DNA from: Ciona savignyi
Taxonomy: Eukaryota > Chordata > Ascidiacea > Phlebobranchia > Cionidae
NCBI GenBank assembly: GCA_000149265.1
Contig: CH002090.1
Span: 68,228-132,227, forward strand
Length of the DNA stretch: 64,000 nucleotides
Reading direction: 5' to 3'
Shown: positions 22,301 to 41,100 of the stretch, in pieces
Layout of the letters: every line of letters begins with the position of its first letter
How positions within the stretch are numbered: the first letter of the stretch is position 1
The notes under the pieces: generated by a model
Told to the model about the DNA's origin: nothing
Seen by the model: only the letters and a program-made list of their open reading frames with translations
Databases searched by the model: none
Program-made: the position numbers and the translations under genes

Positions 22301-24924
22301 AAGCTACCGTCGAATGGAATAATTTATGAAGTGCTGCAAACTGGTGCTAGTTAAATACTTTCAGAGGTTCGAAGTGCGAAAGTCAGAACATTTGCCGTGT
22401 AGTATAACAGCTATTTAATCGAAAAGAAATCAATGCATGAAATTAAAGCAAGGCACATTTGTTTTAACGAAACATGCATAAGTTAGCTCTATCTTACGTC
22501 TGTAAGGTTGTTCGTTGGTCATCAGTTCCCACAAGAAAATACCAAAGCTGAAATGTTTTTATTTAAATATATTTTAGTAGTTCAATTGAATAAATTACTG
22601 TATACAATCGATATAAAAATAAGATAGGATAGGATCTAAATTTCTGCATTTTTATATCAATGAATGCCTGTGGCACATGATTGTATCTTTTTAGGTCAAG
22701 CTTGGAGAAGTTGCTTAATATTTTTGATAAAATTTTGCATTTTTATAATATCAATATAAAGTTCCATCGGCTTACCTATATATGCATCTGATTCTTACCT
22801 GTATGCATCTGATTTAACCGATGGTTTAGCATTGACGTATTTAAAATGCTCCGGTGCAATGTGGCTAACAGTTCCTCGAATACGCCCATCATTTTTACCT
22901 TCGAATATTGCGATGTAAAATTATAGTTTTACTCTAGAGTCTAGACTGCCTGACTTACCCGTTACTACTCCGTATGTACAGGTAAGCGACTTTGTCAGCA
23001 AGGATAAGGTGTTCATTTGTGAGAGACCAAAATCGCAAAGCTAAATTTTTTAAAGAACTTTAACCTTGTGCTAATATTATTTAGACTGATAATAACCCAT
23101 TTCAAAGAAAAATAACCCATTTTACCTTCACATTCAAATTATTGTCCAATAGTACGTTTTGTGATTTGAGATCAAGATGAAGTATTCTCTTTGGTTTAAT
23201 TCCATGTAAATAGATCATACCCTGTATTACCTGGTGATAAAAACTTTTAAAATGGATGACTAACAACAAAATGAATAGGTTCTACGTGATGCCCATGCTT
23301 GGTTTATTGGTAAAAGGATTTTACTACGATGTGTTTATTTAATCCAACCGAAGGGACGTTATGTAATAAAGGTCTTTTATTGGGATAATATTACAATAAC
23401 ATTAAAATCACTATGTGTACAAGTAAAGTTCGCAAGTTAAAGCAGCCTATTGTGTAAAATATTTAAAAAAAATACAACTTTTTGGCAAAAACATAATGTA
23501 ATGTGTAAGTACTCAGCTGTATCGCGACAATCGTTTTAGAAATGGTTGAATTGTTTTTGTAACTTATAGAAGTCCTGTTGTGTTACGGCTGATATTGTAG
23601 GCGCCGCAAAAACACGATAAAATTATACCGTTATCAGCTACATAGCCATTGCAAATCAGCCACCTATTTTATGGCAGAAGTAGTGTAAATAATAATGTTG
23701 ACTTAGTGTTACCGAGGTAGTCGATTATGTTCTTGTACAACACAATGCAGTTAATCCATTATCTCGACGGTAGTTTTACATTTCCCAGCAACAAACATTA
23801 TTTTATCCACATGTACATTACCTGAAAAGCGATTCTTGATTTAAGCGGCCAAAGTTCTTCCATTTGCCACTCATCAAAATGCTTTCGCTCTCCGGTACCG
23901 AAAAAGTCAGTGCAAGAACCATATTCAGCGAATTGCATCACGATTGAAAATTGACTTTCGCTGTAGTTCAATCCTTCCAGCGATATAACAAACGGCGAGT
24001 CCAGTCCCCATAAAAGTTTAGCTTCGTTTTGTAAATACTTTAAATCTCTGAAAAGAGTTTAATTTTGAAAACAACCTTGCGAAATTAATGGATGTTGTCA
24101 TTTTTTCCGTGTCAACGCCGGAACAAAATCGAATTAATCATCCGGGCAACACCATACTAAGTGCAAATTGCATATATTATGTTGTCCGGATTTTAGCCTG
24201 GTGGTTTGGTGCGGCGCCTTTCAATCGAAAGGTTGCAGTTCCGAAACTAGTTAGTTTGTCGGTTGTTTCCTTGGGCAAGACACTTAACGGAAATTGCCTG
24301 AACCCTACGGATTTAAAGGAACGTGTGAATCATATACAACACGCTGCAAGAGCTACGGTAACACGACGATGTTGCCCGTATCTTTACCCCCTTGGTCCCC
24401 CCATTCGCATGAATATCTTACCCTATTCTATGTGACATTCTAGTTAAAAATCAGTGTCAATACGCAACGCGTTCTTTTAACTTCAAAAATAACAAGAAAG
24501 AAGTGAACAATGAGCCAGATACGAATATTTACGCTTTCCATGATTATTAACAACTGGTAAATTAATTTATACAAATTGTAGCATTTAACCATAACTTTTT
24601 TGAGACGTTTACATGACTAAGGCTATTTTTACAATATGCCTTGAAAATTGACTTAAGGTAAAGGAATATATATTTCAGTTGGTTTTAACCGAAAAGCATT
24701 GTAAAATAAACTGCAACATACCGGCTTGGTATGGCGCCTTTGAGTAGTTGTTTTAACACGACTTTTCTAGAAGTCCCATTTCCATTCTTACTGAAATTGC
24801 ACAGCAACACTTGACCGTATCCTCCAGAACCAATCAATCTTACTTTTGACAGTTCGCTATCTTTTATAATTGGTATGGGACTGAAGTCAAATGAATTCCT
24901 ATTTTTCCCACCTTGTTCATTCAT
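16341..24924 (-). CDS. RIPK1-like kinase fused to a transmembrane segment and two sushi domains (16 exons)
   Basis: Exons (minus): 24924-24722, 24047-23822, 23230-23126, 23040-22959, 22898-22799, 22547-22498, 22207-22058, 21685-21591, 21281-20747, 20505-20383, 20325-20254, 20176-20105, 19792-19526, 18227-18121, 17345-17181, 16571-16341. Every junction is phase-consistent, giving 860 residues and a stop. Residues 25-310 are a kinase with all key residues: GSGGYG loop, Lys58 in VVLKQ, Asp163 in HLDLKSQN, DFG at 181 and APE at 220. APEH..VNAKP..KSD closely resembles RIPK1. A RHIM-like stretch (core IQLR, 380-383) follows in exon 9. Residues 527-549 are hydrophobic (transmembrane), after a basic CSRRTK. 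CCP1 spans 630-691 and CCP2 695-749, each with six Cys and a GxW motif. A novel Cys-rich tail ends the protein. There is no signal peptide, so type II topology is inferred. Exon 9 has an internal Met (21272) just after its acceptor, so two separate genes remain possible. Single-gene confidence is about 0.65; the exons themselves are more certain. Confidence 0.75.
16609..16853 (-). mobile_element. Long SINE, head decayed
   Basis: Tail and middle are clear; the head lacks the GACCAGTTT part. It lies in the last intron of the RIPK-like gene. Confidence 0.85.
17045..17152 (-). mobile_element. Short SINE
   Basis: In the last intron of the RIPK-like gene. Confidence 0.88.
17662..17770 (-). mobile_element. 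Short SINE
   Basis: In RIPK-like intron 14, near two sense copies. Confidence 0.88.
17813..17872 (+). mobile_element. Short SINE, 3' half
   Basis: Starts at GGTCCTGGCGACGAGCCC, directly before a full copy. Confidence 0.85.
17874..17988 (+). mobile_element. Short SINE, full length
   Basis: Tandem with the preceding 3' half, suggesting insertion into the older copy's A-rich tail. Confidence 0.88.
18692..18981 (+). mobile_element. Long SINE, near full length
   Basis: A clean copy with head GGTTAGTCTGGCGGTTTAGT and tail GGTAAACATGAATATTCCATC, in the intron between the two sushi-coding exons. Confidence 0.92.
19058..19335 (-). mobile_element. Long SINE, diverged
   Basis: In reverse, about 77 bp from the preceding sense copy in the same intron. 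Confidence 0.85.
20105..20325 (-). repeat. Tandemly duplicated 72-nt exons (exons 11 and 12 of the RIPK-like/sushi gene)
   Basis: Exons 20325-20254 and 20176-20105 are both 72 nt, both phase 1-1, with matching acceptors (ATTTAG, next base T) and matching donors (GTAAGTA). Both encode a Pro/Ala/Thr-rich 24-residue stalk segment of the form PAIF.(A/T)KS..PNAT. They form the juxtamembrane stalk between the transmembrane segment and CCP1. Each carries an N-A-T glycosylation site. Confidence 0.85.
20672..20716 (+). mobile_element. Long SINE tail fragment
   Basis: Only GCGAGGTAATCTGACGATT and AAACATAAATATCCTACC remain, inside the short intron before the transmembrane exon. Confidence 0.7.
21743..22016 (-). 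mobile_element. Long SINE, near full length
   Basis: In the intron between kinase exons 7 and 8. Confidence 0.88.
24181..24436 (+). mobile_element. Long SINE, near full length
   Basis: In the first intron of the RIPK-like gene; small internal deletions. Confidence 0.88.
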
Positions 24925-25243
24925 TTTCTGTAATTCCTGTAACAATTAACCTTCATATTTTGTTAATTTTAACCCTTAACCTTGCTCTACCAGTAGGATT
25001 AAATGTTAATCATTTATTTTGTAGGCACGTCAATTGAATATATGATAAATCAACTTAAACTGGCATTTCTCGCAGCTATAAATAGGCAAATTTGGTTGAA
25101 TTGTGGCGAAGCAAAGCACGTGGCAGTCGTGGCTGTCGTAAAACGGTAGTTTTTATAATGTCAACTACGACAATGAAGTTGTGAGTTTGCCCAGCTTTTG
25201 TTCTCTTTGTAGTATGTTCCTCAAGGATATTGTGTTTCTCGCT

Positions 25244-25375
25244 TTCTTTTTTTTTAGCCTGGTATCTAAGTTTTGATCACGCAATTGCTTCGTGACATGA
25301 TTCGTTTTTATATAGAATTAATGAATTATGTATAAGAATCTGTCGCCCTAACCGTTCCGTCACACGACCGGATTA
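25244..25375 (-). mobile_element. Short SINE, old
   Basis: Only the CCGTTCCGTCACACGACCGG head and the T-rich end are clear. Confidence 0.65.
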
Positions 25376-25515
25376 ATATGAACATCCTTAACTTTACATT
25401 ACAAAATTTAGGTGCGAAGGCATTACAAATTTTTTAAACCTGTACTATGATCAAATTTGGTAATTTGTCGAAAACTACCCTAATTCACACTACCTGAATG
25501 GTTAAACTTTTTGCG

Positions 25516-25809
25516 TTCGGCCGGTTAGTCTGGCGGTTAAGTGCGCCGCATTTTAATCGAAAGGGTGCAGATGCGAAACTGGTCGCTTGCTAGTCGGCTG
25601 TGTCCTTGGGCAAAGCACTTTACGGACATTGCCGGAACCCAGCGAATTAATGGGTTCTACCAAAATGAAGAAACGTGTCCATCATATACAACACACTGCA
25701 ATATCTCGGTTACCTGACGGTGGGCGCTAGGTGATCTGACGATTGCCCGTGTGTTAACACCCTTGGTTTTTCCATTCACGGGGATAAACATGAATATCCT
25801 ATCCTATCC
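25516..25809 (+). mobile_element. Long SINE, near full length
   Basis: A well-preserved copy ending in CCTATCCTATCC, upstream of the RIPK-like gene. Confidence 0.92.
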
Positions 25810-26739
25810 TTACTGTACTGTTCAAACCTTACTTTAAGAATCCTACCATCAAATTTTATAACCTGGCTCTAATATTTACCGAAGTAACCATAGTGCACCA
25901 GTTATAAGATTAAACTGTCGGAAAGTATGTTAGTGATAAAGGCATTAAATAACCTTGGGAAGTATCATTTAAAATAGTCGAGGCCTCCATTAAATACATA
26001 TATTGTTTATAATTCTCCATTCATTTAGTATTTACATATTTAGAATATTAGGGGGTATACTGCATGTTACGTCCTCTGGCCTATACTAAACCAGAACATA
26101 TAATACTTACTTACTGTAAGTTAGTATTCTATCACCAGACATAGCACAATACAGGACTCGTCACAAAAACGCGCAACTCCAGCAATATCAAGACGTTATT
26201 CCAACTCCAAAACTTGTATTCCACTTTTACGTTAGAATATTACTAAAATTTGCGGTTTTTAAATATTTTACACAGTAGGCTAACTTATGAACTTCACTTC
26301 TATACACATGACAAATTAATATTAAAAAACACATGGCCCAAGTCAATTTAACTATGGAAAATACTTCAACCAGTCACTTCAAAAACTCCCAAATCTTTCA
26401 AAGGCCCAAATCTTACACGAGGTATAAATATTGCGCGCAACGATAACAATAGGCATTGTTACGTTTAATTACCACATTTTTAATATTACTCCCCAGTGTA
26501 TACGCATGTTGGAGTGATTTCAATTTACCATTCTCCCCACCAAATGTACGATTATCATTGATACAAGTACATTTTAACTTACAAAAAAAACATTAAATCA
26601 CGTACAGCGAATTTACATCGCTGTTTTGTTGCAGTAATAGATGACTGCAACTTGAATAATGACGGCAACACACAATTACGCTGCTTTTGGCGCCAACTCT
26701 TTAAAGTGTCCAATCATCGTCTTTACAGGACGTAAATAA

Positions 26740-28560
26740 ATGTGTTCATGTCGGTTATCGCACGACCTTTTAACCCTCGATTGCATTGCAAATCAAGCAT
26801 AATTTGGCAATCGGTCGCTTCATCGTACTTGTCTTCGTTTTTACCCATGTTTGTCTGGATCGTACAACGCCATGTTTGTCCGGATAGGTACCAATTACCT
26901 TACCCCTCTCACATCTTCTTCGTGGTACATGACAGTTACGTTCAATACCACTTCACCAGCTTCAAAGTTTTCTAGCTTGTAGGGCCACTTCTTTCTAAGC
27001 GCGATGGTCGGTAAATATTCGCGGGTTCAGCGTCGTCAAAACTCATCGGCAAGGAACTGCACTTGTTGCCATCGGCGACGGTTGAAACAATCCTTTTCTT
27101 GAAATAATCCAGGTGTTCCATATAGTGAGGGTCTTCGAATGGTTCGGTGTCAACGGTTCTTCATTCTTCGGGTCAGAGCTGATGGGGGTAAGGGGTCTCG
27201 AATTCACGATATTATCCACTTCCACCATAAGCGTATATGGAAAACGTCGTCGCTGACCACTTGCGATTTCCACACTAGCAGTGGGTGGGTTAAATGTCCA
27301 CTTTATAGCTTGTTGACGAAAGAATCGAGTTTAACTTTGGCTCTTCTTGTAATGCTTACAGGGATTCGCGTAACTCTCGCTCAGCACCAACAAAGTTTGT
27401 TCCGTTGTCAGAGTATATCTTCAATGGCTTGCCTCGTCGTCCTACGAATCTTCGATACGTAATAATAAATGCGTCTGTTGACAGGTCTGTCGCAAACTTC
27501 AATGTGAACTGCTCGCATTGACAGGCACGTAAATAAGCAACCATATACGTTTTGACTTCGCTCCTTCCGCGCTTAATAAGAAATAGACCAAAATAATCAA
27601 CTTCCAAGTAGGAGAATGGCGGTTCGTTCATCTTTAGTCTTGCAGGGGGTAATTCGGCCATTAATTGTTGTCCACGGGGTGCGTTACGCTTGCGGCAAAA
27701 AATACATTTTCCAATTGCTTCCGAACTGTTGCGCCTCCATTTATAATCCAGTATCGCTGACGTAAAGACGACCATGTATGTGCGAGACCAGAATAAGCAA
27801 CCTTTTCGTGATGATGAACTATTAGTAACTTAGTAAAATGATCCTCGGGGGGTAGTATAATAGGATGTTTAGCTTCATAGGGAATCGGCGCATTTTCCAA
27901 ACGGCCACTGACTCTTAAAATTCCGTCCACTAACTGTGGGTTTAGTTTATCCATGCACTTTGCGTACACGAGTTTCTTAATTTTACGTTGTACTTCGCGT
28001 TCTCTGCTCTTTTCCCCATCGTTTAGAATATCGAGGATTGGTGCAAAAGCTTGACGTTGCACATACTTCTAATTCCTCGACGGTTGGTTGTCCTTTTGTA
28101 GTAGTGTTTTTCGATCGTAGGAAACATTTTATCGCAACAGCCAGGCTATGGCAACCTTAAATCCATTCAGAGACGAATGTCGCTGCACCAGACGATTTAT
28201 CGGGTCGGGTTGCACCAACAAGTTGACGTCAATTCGCTTCCTTTCCGCCGGTAGAAATTCTTTTGGAACTCGTTCTTATTTTTTCTGGTGGCGTCGGTCA
28301 AGTTGCTTCCGATTGCCACAACAACTTCGGGCCACTTTACCACTGGCTTGACTTTAATAACTTGGACACCCAAATCCCTCTTGATGCCTCGTCGGCAGGA
28401 TTACACTTTGTTCCCACATGACGCCATTGCGACGGCTCTGTTTGTCGGTGTATTTTAGCTAACCTGTTAGCTACGAAAGTCTTAAATCTCCTGCGTTGGT
28501 TGTTAATACTTTGTCTTACAGCACACGAATCTGTCAAAACTATTTTCTCGTTCAGTCACC
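26740..28560 (-). mobile_element. BEL/Pao LTR retrotransposon remnant (RNase H end, integrase, C-terminal region)
   Basis: Fragments on the minus strand follow BEL/Pao pol order. An RNase H end with NPAD.ASRG is near 28400. A linker follows at 28150-28340. An integrase zinc-finger region with GLAHTWSSLRQRYW is near 27780. The catalytic region with IYSDNGTNFVGAE is near 27390, and a basic C-terminal region lies near 26800-27050. Several stops and frame changes separate the pieces (near 27660, 27370-27270, 27040, 26900). The reverse transcriptase, gag and recognisable LTRs are missing, so it is a 5'-truncated dead copy. It sits between the divergent RIPK-like and YIPF4 genes. Confidence 0.85.
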
Positions 28561-29124
28561 GATGGGTTTGTTTGAGCAACAAACCTTCCACTCACTATAA
28601 ACACTTTCATACGAGAAACTTTATACGTAATGGATTTAAGGTTTGATTTATATCTGGTGTTAAGTAAATTGCCTAATTTTCTTTTTTTTTCTTTTTTTAC
28701 CGGGCTTGTTGTTATATATATATTCATATATTGAATCTGGTATATGTTTAAGCCGCGTTAACCATGTTAACCATTTGGCTACGCGACCTAACACAGTTTC
28801 CTTTTGATTTGAGATTTTCTATGAAAATCGAATATGTCATAACATGGAATACTAACTTACAGAATACTAACTTCTGTTAGTTAGTATTCTATGGTCATAG
28901 ATTGAAAAATCCTACCCATGCCTCTCGGGATAAAGTGATTATGGAGAAAAAAGTTCCGTATAAATCAGCTGTACAAGACACTCATAAATAGGTTTTTCGT
29001 TTTTTAAATCCGTAAATTTGATACTTTTTAAAATTTTAGTTTATTACCTGATAATGTTTGAAATAAAGTGTAAAATTAAATATAATCTTTTTTTATATCC
29101 TTCAAACTAGCGTAGAACGTTATA
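28561..29124. other. Region upstream of YIPF4
   Basis: Holds one short SINE and a small inverted repeat near 28855-28890 (ATACTAACTTCTG/TTAGTTAGTAT). The YIPF4 promoter is presumably here, but no specific element can be named. Confidence 0.4.
28679..28792 (-). mobile_element. Short SINE with a small duplication
   Basis: AACCATGTTAACCATTTGG shows a local duplication of the head; lies just beyond the BEL/Pao remnant. Confidence 0.78.
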
Positions 29125-36397
<7,273 letters not shown>

Positions 36398-36989
36398 ACG
36401 CTTGTTTTAATGTTTTATTTATTCCGGATATATTTTAGCAAAACTATTGAATTTTCCTATTCTATTTCTACTCATTGTAGAGTATTTTACGTAGCACTCT
36501 TATATAGAAGTACAATTACACGTAACAGCTTAGTATTTTGCCGTATTTTCCGCTGTCAATGATTATTATTAAGGTTCTTGAAACTGTACACTTTAGCATA
36601 TTTATATACGCGATTAAAGCATATCGTTCAAATAAACTGACTGCAAAGTGATTACCCATGCTGGCACAGCTGAAAGGACCCTATCTAAATAAACGGTTTA
36701 GCTGTATGGCGGGAAAAAATACCGCTGTACAACCAAAGAATAAATAGTCTAACCTATTAGCCTAGCCCAAGGGTCGGCAGCATTTGCACTTAATTAGCAT
36801 TTTAAACCGTTATACAACAAAATAATAATCACCGGGAGCCGCAAAACTATTATTTACGGAATAAAATGACCTCAACACTGTATGAGATAAAATACGCAAT
36901 CTTGGGTTTGTTTCGCTTCCGCTTGGGTTTAATAGGAGACGCAGGTTGCAGATCCATGGCTATACCGTGTTGTGCGACGTAACCGAAAA

Positions 36990-37170
36990 AAGCCGCAGGT
37001 CGAAACTGGATGAGTTTTACCAAATTAAAGGAACGTCTGAATCACACATAACACACTGCAATAGCTCCGGTAACCCGCCGGCGGGCGTAAGGTGATCTGA
37101 CGATTGCCCGTATGTTAACCTCCTCGATTTTCCCATTGGGATAAATATGAATATTTTATCTATCCTGCCG
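36990..37170 (+). mobile_element. Long SINE with large internal deletion
   Basis: Box B region is joined directly to GAGTTTTACCAAATTAAAGG; the tail is decayed. Intergenic, between YIPF4 and the channel gene. Confidence 0.8.
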
Positions 37171-37404
37171 GTTTAGATAAATAGCAAACAAAGTGTTACT
37201 TAACAATCGAAGCTGTAGGTTTGTCAGGCCGGGCAGACTCTAAACACGAAGTAATTGAACGATTGCTCGTGTACCGACAAAAATGTCGCTATAAAGTTAA
37301 TGTGACTAAAGTATAAGTCAAAGTGACTTTATACGCAAGTCAAGTTCGGAATTTAAACAGTTGAGTCAAGTCAAATAAAGTTATTTTTATAAAGCTTATT
37401 TTCG

Positions 37405-37475
37405 AAAATATAATAGACTCGTTAGTTAGACCTTTTTTATCAAGCGGTATATGAATCGATCGGGTTAGCCAAAAC
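37405..37475 (-). mobile_element. Short SINE fragment
   Basis: GACTCGTTAGTTAGACC and GCGGTATATGAATCGATCG. Confidence 0.65.
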
Positions 37476-38105
37476 GTTACAGGCCCAATTGTGGAGTATT
37501 TCTTGTATCTCGTGATTTGGATGTTCTGACAGAACTTTTTAAAACGAAACCCAAGCTCGATATATTATAACAGTCGTGGAGTGGACAGTTTCCTTTCTTC
37601 TTTACTTTCATTGTTGGTTGATTACTTACCAACTGGTATCACTGCCAAAAGTAATAGATTCCCATCTAGATTGAATGGTTATTTTACGCTTTTAAACTAC
37701 TTTAACCTGTAAGTTAAAAACTGTTGTTGAAATGCGTTAATTTATGTTTCTGTAGTAGTAATACGTGCAGGTTTCCAGACAGTTATGTTGTGCCCTGTAA
37801 TCATGCCCGCATGGGTGTAATAATCATTTACATGGTATATAACATTCTTTGCGTGCATTTCGTTCATATATAACCCGACGTGTTTCGGCTTAAATCATTC
37901 ACTACCAAGGATTTTCAATACAAGAATACAACAAAAACGAAATTAAAACATCGAGATTTACATCGTATATTATAAAAGTAGGTTCGAGACTCGGTTAGGG
38001 ACTGGAATAATCACAGATTTTATACATCTCGAACAAATACAGAAAAAGTTCTGAAATTGCACTAATGTAATAATGTTCAAACGTATTGCACATAAAGCCA
38101 CAAAA

Positions 38106-41100
38106 TCACACAGTGACCGAATTTCCAGTTACGCCATCTAGCGTAAGATTTTCATCAGAGTTTGCGAATTCAAATCCTTCGCCTTCCAGCTCGCCTTCGA
38201 ACATTCGTTGCAACAGAACTTCAATGTTTTTATGGCCTGTAACACAAGTAAAACATTAAAGTACAAAATGTACGTGCAGAATTATCAAAAAATAATAGAT
38301 TTGTCTATAGGCTACCCGGCACATTTTTATGCAAATTAAAGTGCGCATTTTTTTGGTAACTTAGAAATTATGGTTATATTAACTTGGCTTAAGCATTACA
38401 GCTGCGTATGTCTTCTTAATAAACTTTGATGACTTTATGTTTGGTAAGTCGCTGAGCCAATAGAATATGTCGATCCGATTGATCACCCGCCAGTTACCAA
38501 GTTAATGTATTGATTTAAACGTGTTTTTTTAATCGAGCTCAGTTTCGAGCCCAAAATGGTTTTGTCACTTCGACCGTTTTTTTTAGAAGTCTGTATATGT
38601 ATCGGTCGCGTTAACCATTCGACCACACGACCGTACAGATTTGTTCCTGTTTTTTTTTTGTTTTTTTTTTACCGAGCTAAGTTTCGAGCACATGATGGGC
38701 TCGTCACCAGGACCGTTTTTTGTATGGGTGGGTATATGTATCGGTCGCGTTAACCATTCGACCACACGACCGTACAGATTTGCTCCTGTTTCCAAAACAA
38801 GCTTCAACATCCAATGAGATGATTCACGTATAGCGGTTCAATAACCTTTCGGTTCGACGTAAATACTGTAACTCACCACATACACTGCCAACACAGAAAA
38901 ACAAGGAATTGGGTAATCAACAATAAAATCACAATGCGACAACTAAACAAGGAATAGGCTTTTCCCACCGCATAGTCTAGACTCTAGCCTTTGCTTGATG
39001 GCTGGTTTATTTCTATAAATTGCTGACAGTTACAGTTTATTGCATTCTGTTCTAGTTTTCTTGTTCTGTCTTCACTTTTATGATTTATGATATAAATTGT
39101 TAAGACTTATTATTCTAAAGTCATTTAAATACGAGACCTGTATACCTCAGCATTCAGCTTAGGTCCAGGACCGTGCAGGCCTTAATGACCGCGCTAAAAG
39201 TAAGCTGTCACCATGTACATTGGTTCAGTTAGGCTATATAACAAGTGTTATGCTAAGTCTCCATAAAAAAAACGAAAATACCACACTCCTGCAGGCGCTT
39301 CTGTTACTAATTCACCTCTAAACTGGCACATGATTGTATACAATGCATATAGGCACGAAATCTCAACAACGTCAATGACGTAATACGGGAAATCCTCTAA
39401 CATAAAATGAAATGCATATTTGCTCATAACTCTTTAACAAAAAAATATTGGAAGAAACTGATATGATTTTTGAAATCAGCGTTTTTTTCCATTTATTAAG
39501 ATATTCTTAAAATCGACTTCAGTTCCCCTTTAAAAAGAACACAGCCACTCAACTAAAGAGAACACAAGAAAAAGGCACACTGGGCGAGAAACAAGCTAAG
39601 ACGCTACAGAAGCAAAGCACATGATGGGGCTAAAAGGAGGGAAAGAAGCAAGAAGGGAAACTGCTTAATAAAACAATTTTAACCCTGCCCTAAATACTAA
39701 TATCAACCATAGAACACTAACCCTAACTCCAAATACATGTTTAAAACTGACTCTAATGTCATAATCTTCATTTTAGCGTGCATTTTTCCTCCCTCCCGCT
39801 TTCTCTCATTTTAGTTTCCCCCACAAGATGACTTACCTTGATTAATCCGAAATTTAATCGAGGATGTGTCCTCATGCCTTGCATCCCGTTTACCGCTGTA
39901 TTGGTCATTGTCGCCTGAATCATTCTCGTCGATCAATTCAGTTTTGTCGTGGTTCGTTCCAGTGATAGTGCTGTGAAGAGAATTAATTATTCATCACCTA
40001 TAATAGCTCAGTGGCGAGTGCTTGAAAATATAAATTATTACAGAAAGATTGTGAAGTTACAAAACAAGAGGATTTAAGTCACTAAAAACGAAGGGTTAAT
40101 TGCCAAGTGTCCAATGTTGATGTTTATCTGATTCCATAGCCTACTTTTTATTCCGGCCAGATATCAATTTCGCAGTTGGCATATATGTAATTTGGTGGTT
40201 AACCTTTTCTGTATAAGATCTGACATTTTCGGTGCCAAGATTAAAACCTTGAAATAAAAATAGAATCTAACATATCCAAGTGTATTTACTGGTTTGAGTT
40301 TAAGCCGAGCTTCAAGATTGTCTTTTCCACTGCAGTTTCAATCGTCGTCTTGCACAGTTGGTACTCCAGTATAAAAGCTTCAAGGACAAACGCAACGATG
40401 ATACTGAGATATAAAGCATCATTAAAAATATTTTAGGTTGCATTACAATTTGTCTCAATGTAAAAACGCATTCCATTAATAGATGTTTGGCAAATAACTT
40501 TATTCCAAATAAGAACTTTCTAAAACATCCCAAGGTGAACAACATCACACTGACTTTCCATTTCATGCTCAGGATAGGATATATTTATAATAAAAACTTT
40601 TTTTAGCCGAAACTTTTTCAATGTGTTTAATATGTTAGAGGCACGTCTAGTTGCTCCTATTAATCCACAGAGATTATACGGCGCCCTTAAAGTGACTAAT
40701 CAAAGTGCACATCTGATTGGCGGTTGGTTTTGAATCCACATCGTTTCAATATACGGGCTGAGATGATATCGCTTTGTCACCCGGTCAGACAAATACAACT
40801 GCCTGATTTTGAATCAAACATAATAGGCTTAATATGCGTAACCACTTACTTCATTATTAAGATCACGACAATCAAGTGAAAGCAAATGAAGTAGATTCTC
40901 GCAGCTTTACTCGTTACTAAGCTGTAACCCAGAGTGATAAGTGTGAAAAGTTAAGGGAAACGATGGTAGAGCTGAATATTTCTACATCAACTTTTATTTA
41001 GCCTGGGAAATTCGATGACATGTTGACCCCCAAATTGGGTTTAGGTGACATTAGTAAAAGGCATAGAATAGGATTTTCACGTTTACCGCCATGAATAGAA

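Larger units (their letters stand above)
24937..26739. other. Region upstream of the RIPK-like gene
   Basis: A pyrimidine-rich AG (24937-24938) lies 12 nt before the ATG and may be a 5' splice or trans-splice acceptor. A short and a long SINE follow. 25810-26739 shows nothing recognisable. Confidence 0.5.
36398..38105. other. Convergent intergenic region between YIPF4 and the channel gene
   Basis: Contains a deleted long SINE and a short SINE fragment; 3' ends of both genes face each other. AATAAA-like signals are common in this AT-rich DNA and cannot be assigned. Confidence 0.5.
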
